64,000 nucleotides of DNA from Lutibacter litoralis. GTDB lineage: Bacteria; Bacteroidota; Bacteroidia; Flavobacteriales; Flavobacteriaceae. Below, piece after piece: positions 18,316-26,500 of this stretch. Location: NCBI RefSeq assembly GCF_014646675.1, contig NZ_BMNS01000006.1, positions 62,001-126,000 on the forward strand, in the 5' to 3' direction. Each line of letters begins with the position of its first letter. Position 1 is the stretch's first letter. A model generated the notes under the pieces. That model saw nothing but the letters and a program-made list of their open reading frames with translations, had not been told where the DNA came from and ran no database searches. The position numbers and the translations under genes are program-made.

Positions 18316-19389
18316 TTAACTATTTTTAAGTCTCTCCAATTCTAAATATTTATTAACGAATGCTCTAACACCATCTTCTAGGTTAGTTTCAGGTTTGAAA
18401 TTTATATAATTAAATAAGCTTTCAACATTTGCATAGGTAGATTTTACATCGCCAGGTTGCATTGGTTTAAAAATGATTTTTCCTTTTTTACCCAAAACCT
18501 TTTCAAGTGCTTTTATATAATCCATTAAAGCAATAGGACTATTATTTCCAATATTAAAAATTTGATAGGCTTTTGTACTTTTTGAAGAGGTAGGTTTTTT
18601 AGGGTTAAAAGCAGGATTATTTTCTTTTGGAGCTAATGGTAACAGACGTTTTATACTTTCAACAATATCACCAACATAGGTAAAATCTCTACTCATATCG
18701 CCATTGTTAAAAACTTCAAACTCTTTATCTTCAACCATAGCTTTGGTGAAAATATGCAATGCCATATCTGGTCTTCCCCACGGGCCATATACTGTAAAAA
18801 AGCGCAATCCAGTAGCAGGAATATTGAATAAATTCGCATACGAATGTGCCATCATTTCATTTGCTTTTTTACTTGCAGCATACATTGCTAATGGATGATC
18901 TGTACAATTATCTTCTTGAAATGGAATATCCTCACTTAAACCATAAACAGAACTTGAAGAAGCAAAAACTAAATGTTCAACTGGATACGCTCTACAACTT
19001 TCTAAAATATTTAAAAACCCAGTTATATTGCTATCTACATAAGAGTGTGGATTTTCTAAAGAATACCTTACACCAGCTTGTGCCGCTAAATTAACAACAT
19101 AGTCAAATTGTTGCTCTTTAAATAATTGTTTTAAATTATCTAAATCTGTTAAGTCTAATTTAATAAATGCAATAGCATCTTTTTTTAACAGTTTATTATA
19201 TGAAATCTCAGAAATATTAAAACCTAAATTTGTTAAACGTGCGAACTTTAAATTTACATCGTAATAATCATTAATATTATCTAAACCAACAACTGTATAG
19301 TTGTTTTTAAGTAATAATTTTGCCAAATGATGACCAATAAAGCCAGCCATTCCAGTAATTAGAACTTTTTTTTTGTTTTTTATATTCAT
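18316..19389 (-). CDS. UDP-glucuronate 4-epimerase-like sugar nucleotide epimerase
   Basis: A 357-residue extended short-chain dehydrogenase. The NAD fingerprint GMAGFIG is at 13-19, DNINDYYDVNLK is typical of UDP-glucuronate 4-epimerases, and the catalytic residues are in SSSSVYG (Ser144-147) and YAASK (Tyr170, Lys174). The following RFFTVYGPWGRPDMAL also fits that subgroup, which makes UDP-galacturonate for capsule or LPS. The neighbouring genes are not glycan genes, but a Wza/Wzc pair lies 4 kb away. UDP-glucose 4-epimerase is the main alternative. Confidence 0.85.
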   Translation of the reverse strand: MNIKNKKKVLITGMAGFIGHHLAKLLLKNNYTVVGLDNINDYYDVNLKFARLTNLGFNISEISYNKLLKKDAIAFIKLDLTDLDNLKQLFKEQQFDYVVNLAAQAGVRYSLENPHSYVDSNITGFLNILESCRAYPVEHLVFASSSSVYGLSEDIPFQEDNCTDHPLAMYAASKKANEMMAHSYANLFNIPATGLRFFTVYGPWGRPDMALHIFTKAMVEDKEFEVFNNGDMSRDFTYVGDIVESIKRLLPLAPKENNPAFNPKKPTSSKSTKAYQIFNIGNNSPIALMDYIKALEKVLGKKGKIIFKPMQPGDVKSTYANVESLFNYINFKPETNLEDGVRAFVNKYLELERLKNS

Positions 19390-19440
19390 TTGTTTTGTTG
19401 GTTTTTTACAGCTTGTTATTTTTCTTTTTTTAATGAATTG

Positions 19441-20277
19441 CTATTTCAATAATTTAATTGAGTGTATTCTTACATTATTTATAGGTCTGTCAAAATCATC
19501 CGTTTTAACCTTTGCTATAGAATCTAATACTGTAATACCTTTTATAACTTCACCAAAAACGGTATAGTTTTGATCTAATTTTGGGTAACCTCCAATAGAT
19601 TTATAAACCGTGCGGTGCTCTTTAGGCATAGCATAAGGTTTATAGTTTTCTTCAGATAATGCTAAACTTAAAATACTATCCATTAGAATATTATAATGTT
19701 CCAAATTTCTATTATCCATGGCAAATTGAATTGAATCTAATAGCAATTTTTTTTCAATAACATTTTTAAAATAATCTCGAGCTTTATTTCTATTTGTATA
19801 TTTTTCTGCAACATCTAATATACTATCATTACAAATTATTCCCTGTACTATGTAAAATTGCATCGCACTTGAAGCCTTTTCAGGGTTGTTGTCTCGGGCA
19901 GCAGCCAATGCTCCTTTTTTATGAAACAGCGCATTGTTAAATTCAGCTTTTACCATATAAGGCGCATCGCCATTTCCAAGTGTATCGTTTCTCTTTGCAT
20001 TTCGGCTATCTGGGTCGCCTCCCTGAATCATAAAATTATGTATAACCCTATGAAATAAGAGACTATCATAAGCTTTATTATTAGCAAGATTTATAAAATT
20101 ATCTCTATGTAAAGGGGTTTCGTTGTATAATTCTATAACCATAGTACCGTAATTGGTTACCATTTCAATTTTTTTACGATTTTCTTTTTGAGGGTTTAAT
20201 GGTTTTTCTTGCTCTTTACAACCTAAAAACGATAGCATAAAAAATGAAAGCAAAGAAAATTTAAAAAAGGAATTCAT
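19441..20277 (-). CDS. Peptidyl-prolyl isomerase (cyclophilin) lipoprotein with an insertion
   Basis: 278 residues. The N-terminus carries a lipoprotein signal with LSFLGC (lipidated Cys20). The cyclophilin domain shows FHRVIHNFMIQGGDP (76-90, with the catalytic arginine) and AAARDNNPEKASSAMQFYIVQG. About 90 residues (roughly 147-235), mostly helical and rich in Lys, Asp and Glu, are inserted before the closing NYTVFGEVIKG strand. The protein would help fold exported proteins in the periplasm. It is divergent from ftcD and 51 bases upstream of the epimerase gene on the same strand. Confidence 0.88.
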   Translation of the reverse strand: MNSFFKFSLLSFFMLSFLGCKEQEKPLNPQKENRKKIEMVTNYGTMVIELYNETPLHRDNFINLANNKAYDSLLFHRVIHNFMIQGGDPDSRNAKRNDTLGNGDAPYMVKAEFNNALFHKKGALAAARDNNPEKASSAMQFYIVQGIICNDSILDVAEKYTNRNKARDYFKNVIEKKLLLDSIQFAMDNRNLEHYNILMDSILSLALSEENYKPYAMPKEHRTVYKSIGGYPKLDQNYTVFGEVIKGITVLDSIAKVKTDDFDRPINNVRIHSIKLLK

Positions 20278-20416
20278 TTGTTGTTTTTTAGGTCAGTTAT
20301 GTCCAACTAAGGATAAAACAAAATTAATAAAACAAAAATAGAATTATTTACAATAAACGGTTCATATATGCAGTATTTATTTTGATATAATACTAAATTT
20401 TATCAAAATAACTGCT

Positions 20417-20424
20417 TAAATTTG
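20417..20424 (+). promoter_or_regulatory. -7 box of ftcD
   Basis: TAAATTTG ends 21 bases before the ATG at 20446. A TTTG at 20381-20384 is too far upstream to be its -33 element. Confidence 0.5.
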
Positions 20425-20445
20425 AAGTACTAAAAAATGTAAAAA

Positions 20446-22137
20446 ATGAATAAAAAATTAATAGAATGTGTACCAAATATTAGCGAAGGAAGAGATGCTA
20501 TTAAAATAAAAACAATCGCTTCTGTAGTTGAAACTGTTGAAGGTGTTAAATTATTAGATATAGATCCTGGAAAGGCTACAAACAGAACGGTGATTACCTT
20601 TGTTGGTGAACCAGAAAATGTGATTGAAGCTGCATTTTTATTGATTAAAAAAGCTGCGGAATTAATAGATATGAGCAAGCATTCTGGTGAACATCCACGT
20701 TTTGGAGCTACAGATGTTTGTCCGTTAGTTCCAATTTCAGGAATAACACTAGAAGAAACTGCTGTTTTTGCTCATAAATTAGGCGAAAGAGTTGGAAAAG
20801 AACTTGGTATTCCTGGTTATTTTTATGAAAATGCGGCAAAACAAGATAAAAGAAAAAATTTAGCAAGTTGTCGTTCTGGTGAGTATGAAGGCTTAAAAGA
20901 AAAATTAGGAAATCCTGAATGGAAACCAGATTTTGGACCAGCTGAGTTTAATGCTGCTGTTGCAAAAAGTGGTGCTACCGCAATTTCTGCACGTGATTTT
21001 TTAATCGCCTATAACGTAAATTTAAATACAACTTCAACAAGAAGAGCAAATGCGGTTGCTTTTGATATTCGTGAAGCTGGACGTGTAAAATATGAAAATG
21101 GAATTACTGGAAAAAAAGTATTAGACAAAAATGGAGAGCCCGTTCGTATTCCTGGAAAATTAAAAGCTGTAAAAGGAATGGGTTGGTATATTGAAGAATA
21201 CGGAATTGCACAAATTTCGTATAACTTAACAAATATAAGCATTACATCTATGCACGTAGCTTTTGATGAAACTGTAAAGTCCGCAACCAAAAGAGGTTTA
21301 AGAGTAACAGGCTCGGAATTAATTGGATTAATTCCATTAAAAGCAATGTTAGATGCTGGAGATTATTTTCTAAGAAAGCAAGAACGTTCTTTAGGAATTT
21401 CAGAAGAAGAAAAAATAAAAATTGCTGTAAAATCCTTAGGATTGGACGATTTGAAACCTTTTAACCCAAAAGAGAAAATTATTGAATACTTGTTAGAAGA
21501 TACTGGCTCAAAAAAATTAATAGATTTTACTGTAAAAGGTTTTGCAGAAGAAACTGCAGGAGAATCTATGGCGCCAGGAGGAGGTTCTATTTCAGCGTAT
21601 GTTGGTACTTTAGGGGTTTCTTTAGGAACTATGGTTGCAAATCTTTCTGCACACAAAGCGGGTTGGGATGCAAAATGGGAATTTTATTCAGATTGGGCTG
21701 AAAAAGGGCAAGCTTATAAAAATAAATTATTGTTTTTAGTAGATGAAGATACCAATGCTTTCAATAAAATTATAGATGGTTTTAGAATGCCAAAATCTAA
21801 TAACGAAGAAATTAAAGCTCGTAAAGAAGCCATAGAAAATGCAACTAAATATGCTACTGAAATTCCATTTCAAGTAATGGAAACTGCTTTTAATTCTATG
21901 GAAGTTATGCAAGCAATGATTGCTGAAGGAATGCAAACTTCACTTTCTGATGCTGGAGTGGGGATTTTATGTGCTAGAACAGCTGTAATTGGCGCTTATT
22001 TTAATGTTAGAATAAATGCAAAAGACATAAAAGATAGAGTTTATGCTGAAGACATATTGAATAAAGCGAAGACTGTTTTTAATAAAACAATACAAATTGA
22101 AAATGAAGTAATGGAGTATATTGATTCTAAAATGTAA
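20446..22137 (+). CDS. ftcD: Bifunctional glutamate formimidoyltransferase / formimidoyltetrahydrofolate cyclodeaminase
   Basis: 563 residues in two parts. Residues 1-330 are the formimidoyltransferase (ECVPNISEGRD at the start, SGEHPRFGATDVCPLVPI with the catalytic histidine, and GLRVTGSELIGLIP). Residues about 350-563 are the helical cyclodeaminase (SMAPGGGSISAYVGTLG and a four-helix bundle). It moves the formimino group of histidine breakdown to tetrahydrofolate and then releases ammonia to give methenyl-THF. Mammals and many Flavobacteriia have the fused form; other bacteria split it. No hut genes are adjacent. Confidence 0.93.
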   Translation: MNKKLIECVPNISEGRDAIKIKTIASVVETVEGVKLLDIDPGKATNRTVITFVGEPENVIEAAFLLIKKAAELIDMSKHSGEHPRFGATDVCPLVPISGITLEETAVFAHKLGERVGKELGIPGYFYENAAKQDKRKNLASCRSGEYEGLKEKLGNPEWKPDFGPAEFNAAVAKSGATAISARDFLIAYNVNLNTTSTRRANAVAFDIREAGRVKYENGITGKKVLDKNGEPVRIPGKLKAVKGMGWYIEEYGIAQISYNLTNISITSMHVAFDETVKSATKRGLRVTGSELIGLIPLKAMLDAGDYFLRKQERSLGISEEEKIKIAVKSLGLDDLKPFNPKEKIIEYLLEDTGSKKLIDFTVKGFAEETAGESMAPGGGSISAYVGTLGVSLGTMVANLSAHKAGWDAKWEFYSDWAEKGQAYKNKLLFLVDEDTNAFNKIIDGFRMPKSNNEEIKARKEAIENATKYATEIPFQVMETAFNSMEVMQAMIAEGMQTSLSDAGVGILCARTAVIGAYFNVRINAKDIKDRVYAEDILNKAKTVFNKTIQIENEVMEYIDSKM

Positions 22138-22244
22138 TTATCTTTAGTATCACATAATTCGTTATTGGATATGAGGAGTGAGGAGCTAAAAGGATATGAA
22201 GTTTTCGAACTTTCAACTTTTAATTTCTCACTTTTTTAATAAAC

Positions 22245-23021
22245 TCAAACACGTATTGTAAAATGTTGTTTGGCTTGTTGGGTTCTAAAAAAGACAATTC
22301 CCCAAAAATAAGTATCAACTGTAATAGTAACTTTTGGATTTTTTTTAATTTCTTCCCAGGCTTCTTGCATTTCTTTGGACCAGTTTATATCATCAAAAAT
22401 AAAGACTGAATTGTTAGTTGCAGCAACCAAACATTGTTTAAAATAGTTTAATGTTGCTTCTTTTTGGTGATTTCCATCAAAATATATAAAATCAAAAGTG
22501 GTATTGGTTACCAATTTTGGTAATGCATCTTTAAACTCTCTATTAATTAGCTTAATGTTTGAGAGTTTAAATTTAGAAAACAATTCTTCAGCTTTTTTAG
22601 CGGTATTTTTACAACCTTCAATAGTTATAATTGAAGCCTTTGGATTTCCAATGCTTAATGCAGCAGTACTTAGCCCAACAGAAGTTCCTAATTCGAGTAT
22701 GGTTTTAGGTTTAAAATAAGTAATAAGTCTAATTAATAGAACAGCACGTTTTTTTGAAATCCCAGCAACTTTTGCAATTTTAGCGACCTCCCTATTCGAG
22801 TCTTTAAAAATTTTAGATCCTTTTCCAAAATCATTTACAACTATATGAGTGTTATTATTGTAAGAATAATTTAGAATAGAATTCATTAATTTTAGACTGT
22901 CTGATGCAGTTTTTTTATTAAAACATGTAGTAACTAAATTGTAAACAAAAGGAGAATGAACACCGTGTTTATTAGTTGACTTTTTAAAAAATAAAAAATA
23001 CGACTTTAATTTGAACCACAT
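22245..23021 (-). CDS. O-methyltransferase-like SAM-dependent protein
   Basis: 258 residues. A Rossmann methyltransferase core shows motif I ILELGTSVGLSTAAL (108-122), IITIEGC, and FDFIYFDGNHQKEATLNYF, the arrangement of the class I methyltransferase-24 / catechol O-methyltransferase-like group. The N-terminal 90 residues (KHGVHSPFVYNLV, then DFGKGSK) are typical of a flavobacterial family with no assigned substrate. It is divergent from the Wza gene. No function beyond methyl transfer is claimed. Confidence 0.75.
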   Translation of the reverse strand: MWFKLKSYFLFFKKSTNKHGVHSPFVYNLVTTCFNKKTASDSLKLMNSILNYSYNNNTHIVVNDFGKGSKIFKDSNREVAKIAKVAGISKKRAVLLIRLITYFKPKTILELGTSVGLSTAALSIGNPKASIITIEGCKNTAKKAEELFSKFKLSNIKLINREFKDALPKLVTNTTFDFIYFDGNHQKEATLNYFKQCLVAATNNSVFIFDDINWSKEMQEAWEEIKKNPKVTITVDTYFWGIVFFRTQQAKQHFTIRV

Positions 23022-23080
23022 ACTTATTATAATATATTGCGAAAATAGCTGAAAAATTATTTTAATCTGCTATTAAAAAT

Positions 23081-23088
23081 TATATTTG
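23081..23088 (+). promoter_or_regulatory. -7 box of the polysaccharide export pair
   Basis: TATATTTG is an exact TAnnTTTG match. Its last base forms an in-frame GTG with what follows, which is not a start codon, as the lipoprotein ATG is at 23112. Confidence 0.55.
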
Positions 23089-23111
23089 TGATAGCCCTAT
23101 ACAATTTTTAT

Positions 23112-23894
23112 ATGAAGCATCTTTTTTTGATTATACTATTTTTAACTTTTTTTACATCTTGTATTTCTACAAAGCAAATGACGTATTTTCAAGGTGAACC
23201 TATTAGTAAATCAGAACTTTATAAATTAAATAATGAGCCTTATCGACTTCAAATTAATGATATCTTATATATAGATATTAAAGGTAGCAATCCAGAAATT
23301 GTGGCAATGTTTACAAGTAGTGGAGAAAATACAAGCGGTACTGCAAGTAACACTCAAAATTTATATTTTACAGGATATTCAGTTGATAGACACGGAAATA
23401 TTAGAATTCCGTATTTGGGAGATGTAAATGTTTTAGGTTATACAGAAAAAGAAGTCCGTATAAAAATAGAACAAAATCTAGAAACTTTTTTTAAAAACCC
23501 AGAACAACTATTTGTTAATGTTAAGCTAGCAGGTATAAATATTGTTGTTACCGGAGAAGTAGGTTCACCAGGTTCAATAAATTTGATGCAAAATCAAGTT
23601 TCTATTATTGATGCTATTTCTAATGCTGGTGAAATTACACCTTTTGGTAATAGAGAAAATGTTACAATTATAAGAAAAACAATTGACGGTGTTAAAAAGT
23701 ACAGACTAGACTATACAAAAATTGAACTGTTTGATTCAGAAAATTTTTATTTACAACCTAATGATATTGTTTACGTAGCACCTTTAAAACAAAAGTCGTG
23801 GGGAACAGGTACAACGGGGTTTCAATCTTTTACAACAGTGGTTACAATTTTATCTTTTTTGGTAAGTTCTGTGTTATTAGTTAAAAATTTGTAA
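23112..23894 (+). CDS. Polysaccharide export lipoprotein, Wza type
   Basis: A 260-residue outer-membrane lipoprotein. MKHLFLIILFLTFFTSC is a signal peptide with lipidated Cys17. YRLQINDILYIDIKG begins the polysaccharide export (Poly_export) domain, two SLBB-type beta-grasp domains follow (about 130-235), and there is a hydrophobic C-terminal helix, as in Bacteroidota Wza homologues. It forms the outer-membrane channel for capsule or exopolysaccharide. It is followed after four bases by the Wzc-like kinase, its partner. No polymerase, flippase or glycosyltransferase gene is near, so the pair is detached from any biosynthesis locus. Confidence 0.9.
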   Translation: MKHLFLIILFLTFFTSCISTKQMTYFQGEPISKSELYKLNNEPYRLQINDILYIDIKGSNPEIVAMFTSSGENTSGTASNTQNLYFTGYSVDRHGNIRIPYLGDVNVLGYTEKEVRIKIEQNLETFFKNPEQLFVNVKLAGINIVVTGEVGSPGSINLMQNQVSIIDAISNAGEITPFGNRENVTIIRKTIDGVKKYRLDYTKIELFDSENFYLQPNDIVYVAPLKQKSWGTGTTGFQSFTTVVTILSFLVSSVLLVKNL

Positions 23895-23898
23895 TAAT

Positions 23899-26340
23899 AT
23901 GGATAGTAAGTTTAGTTTTAGTGAGCAGACCAACGAACATATTTCTGATATTAAAGATTATCTATTTAGAATAATTGCTAATTGGAAATGGTTTGTTTTT
24001 GCAATATTAGTGGCATTTGCTATTGCATACTATTTTAATATTTCTTCTGAAAAAATTTATGGTTTATCAACAACAATTGCCGTTAAAGAGAAACAAAATC
24101 CGCTGTTTTCTACTGGAACCAATATTGCTTTTAATTGGGGAGGTGTAAGTGATAAAGTAGAATCTATTAGAAAAGCATTAACATCTAGATCTCATAATGA
24201 AAATGTAATTAAAGAGCTTGGTTTTTATATAGATTATTTAAAAGAAGGCAGGTTTAGATTGGAAGATGTTTATAAAGAAACGCCATTCGAAATAAAGTTA
24301 CAACCCAACCAATATCAATTATTAAATACACTTATTAAAATTGAAATTATTGATGAAGGTAATTTTAAATTATCGGTTGATTTTGATACTGAAGAAGATT
24401 ATAATTTAATAAATTATAAAAGTGAAACTACTCAAAGATTTATTCCTGAAAATGCTAGTTTTTCAAAATCCTATTCATTTGATGAATATATAAATTTACC
24501 ATTTCTAAAAGCTCAGGTATTAAAATCCGAAGTAGTTAAAATAGGTAAAGCCAATATATTTTATATAAAAATAAATTCATTAAATAGTGTAACCAGCAAG
24601 TATAAGAATGTTAGAGCAAAAGGGTTGTCTGGTACTTCTTTAATTGAACTTTCTTTAACGGGTTCAAACAAAAATAGAATTGTTGATTTTTTAAATAAAA
24701 CAGTAGAAGTTTTAGCAGAAGTAGAATTAGAACAAAAAACAAACTATGCACGAAGTACTAAAGATTTTATTGATGCACAGTTTAAAAATACTTCAGATAC
24801 CTTAAAGCTAATTGAAACTAATATTGAGAAATTTAAACAGCAAAACTCTATTTATAATTTATCGGCACAAGGAGGAGAAATTTTTTCTCAAACTACAGGT
24901 TTAGATAAATTACAAAAACAGTTTACAGACAGAATAGAGTATTTTGATAATTTAGAATCGTATATAAAAAATAACACCAATTTTTCAAAAATACCAGCTC
25001 CAGCAATAATTAATATAGAAGATGCTTCAATTTCTGCAATGGTAGGCGAGTTAACAAAATTATCTATAGAAAATGAAAAACTTTCAAAAGAAGTAACGCC
25101 AAATCATCCTTCTTTAAAATTAAATAATGATGAGATTGAAACAACAAGAAATGTATTGCTTGAAAACTTGTCATCCTTAAAAAAAGCTACTTTAGTAAGT
25201 TTAAAAAATAGTAGAGAACGTTTAAATTCTTACAACTATCAGTTGAATAAGCTTCCAAATAAAGAACAGAAATTATTAAATTACCAAAGAAAATATAGTT
25301 TAACAGAATCTAATTACGTGTTTTTAATGCAAAAGCGATACGAAGCTGACATTGCAATTGCAGCGAGCGTTTCAGATATTTCGGTGTTAGATTCTGCAAA
25401 AGATACTGGACAAGGAGCTATTTTGCCTAGAGTTTCTTTTAATTACATGATAGCCTTATTGCTGGGTGTAATTTTGCCACTTTTTGTGGTGATTGCTAAA
25501 GAAATTTTGGATAATAAAATTCATACAGCAGAAGATATAGAAAGATTGACCCCAATACCAGTTTTAGGTGTTGTTGGGGAAAATATGGCAAGTAACAATT
25601 TGGCAGTATTTCTAAAACCAAAATCTATGGTGGCTGAGTCTTTTAGAGCCTTGCGCTCTAATATTCAGTTTTTATTTGATAGAAAATTAAAAGATCGTTC
25701 CAAAACAATTTTGGTAACTTCCTCAGTTGGAGGAGAAGGAAAAACATTTATTTCTATAAATATGGCAACTGTTTTTGCATTAGGTGGTAAAAAAACTATT
25801 TTAGTTGGATTGGATTTAAGAAAACCCAAAATATTTGGTGATTTTGATTTAACAAACAAAACAGGTGTTGTAAATTATTTAATTGGTGAAAAGAATATTT
25901 CAGAGGTTATTCAAAAATCTAAAATTCCGAATTTAGATATTATAACATCAGGACCAGTACCTCCAAACCCTTCGGAATTATTAATTAACACTGCTACGGA
26001 TGAGCTTATTGCCAAATTAAAGGAAGATTACGATTATATAATTTTAGACACACCGCCAATTGGTTTGGTTAGTGATGCACTAGAACTTTTAAAATTTACA
26101 GATGCTACAATATTTGTATTAAGGCAAGATTATTCTCAAAAAGGAATGCTTAAAATTATAAATGATAAATATAAAAAAGATTCAGTTTCTAAAGTTAGTA
26201 TTGTTTTAAATGATTTTAAGATAAAATCTAAGTACGGCTATGGCTATGGTTATGGCTACGGCTATGGTTCTGGAAAGTATTCAGAAGGGTATACAATCGT
26301 AGAAAAAAAATCATTTTTTAAAAAACTGTTTAACAGGTAA
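23899..26340 (+). CDS. Polysaccharide co-polymerase / tyrosine autokinase, Wzc type
   Basis: 813 residues. A Wzz domain is bounded by membrane helices at about 33-50 and 513-531, with a long coiled coil between (about 280-460). The cytoplasmic BY-kinase domain has Walker A SSVGGEGKT (Lys615), Walker A' ILVGLDLRKPK and Walker B ILDTPP. The C-terminus ends in a tyrosine cluster made of six YG repeats (about 779-790) plus further tyrosines, the autophosphorylation tail. It controls chain length and export with the Wza protein encoded just upstream. The unit is complete. Confidence 0.92.
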   Translation: MDSKFSFSEQTNEHISDIKDYLFRIIANWKWFVFAILVAFAIAYYFNISSEKIYGLSTTIAVKEKQNPLFSTGTNIAFNWGGVSDKVESIRKALTSRSHNENVIKELGFYIDYLKEGRFRLEDVYKETPFEIKLQPNQYQLLNTLIKIEIIDEGNFKLSVDFDTEEDYNLINYKSETTQRFIPENASFSKSYSFDEYINLPFLKAQVLKSEVVKIGKANIFYIKINSLNSVTSKYKNVRAKGLSGTSLIELSLTGSNKNRIVDFLNKTVEVLAEVELEQKTNYARSTKDFIDAQFKNTSDTLKLIETNIEKFKQQNSIYNLSAQGGEIFSQTTGLDKLQKQFTDRIEYFDNLESYIKNNTNFSKIPAPAIINIEDASISAMVGELTKLSIENEKLSKEVTPNHPSLKLNNDEIETTRNVLLENLSSLKKATLVSLKNSRERLNSYNYQLNKLPNKEQKLLNYQRKYSLTESNYVFLMQKRYEADIAIAASVSDISVLDSAKDTGQGAILPRVSFNYMIALLLGVILPLFVVIAKEILDNKIHTAEDIERLTPIPVLGVVGENMASNNLAVFLKPKSMVAESFRALRSNIQFLFDRKLKDRSKTILVTSSVGGEGKTFISINMATVFALGGKKTILVGLDLRKPKIFGDFDLTNKTGVVNYLIGEKNISEVIQKSKIPNLDIITSGPVPPNPSELLINTATDELIAKLKEDYDYIILDTPPIGLVSDALELLKFTDATIFVLRQDYSQKGMLKIINDKYKKDSVSKVSIVLNDFKIKSKYGYGYGYGYGYGSGKYSEGYTIVEKKSFFKKLFNR
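26233..26268 (+). repeat. Six-copy TAYGGN tandem repeat coding for (YG)6
   Basis: Six successive TAC/TAT GGC/GGT codon pairs give Tyr-Gly six times in the kinase tail. Codon third bases vary, so it is held by selection on the protein rather than being a fresh slippage product. Copy number could still vary between strains. Confidence 0.85.
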
Positions 26341-26420
26341 CGGTTAATGTTAATATTTTTGATTTATAAATTTTTCTTCTAAAGAATATTAAAATTAGAG
26401 TACTTATTTTTTTAAAAAAG

Positions 26421-26434
26421 GTGACAAAAGTCAC
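26421..26434. promoter_or_regulatory. CRP/FNR-family palindrome upstream of pta-ackA
   Basis: GTGACAAAAGTCAC has perfect five-base arms around AAAA. It shares the TGA-N6-TCA core of CRP/FNR-family sites, as does the palindrome before the porin gene. Its centre is about 61.5 bases upstream of the start point predicted from the -7 box at 26478-26485, the classical class I activator position. Confidence 0.5.
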
Positions 26435-26477
26435 TAAAATTCCCCTATATATCTAAGGCTTAAAAGATAGATTCGAT

Positions 26478-26485
26478 TATCTTTG
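26478..26485 (+). promoter_or_regulatory. -7 box of pta-ackA
   Basis: TATCTTTG ends 15 bases before the ATG at 26501. The TTG in it is in frame with pta but not the start. There is no clear -33 TTG, consistent with a promoter that needs the activator site upstream. Confidence 0.6.
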
Positions 26486-26500
26486 CAAAAAAATAAAATA

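Noticed and set aside
26233-26268. Short tandem repeat as a CRISPR or minisatellite
   Set aside because: It is in frame within the kinase gene and codes for the tyrosine tail.
26483-26500. In-frame TTG upstream of pta as start codon
   Set aside because: It is the TTG of the -7 box TATCTTTG and lies upstream of the predicted start point; the same reasoning was used for 3894, 5326, 23088 (GTG) and 35508.
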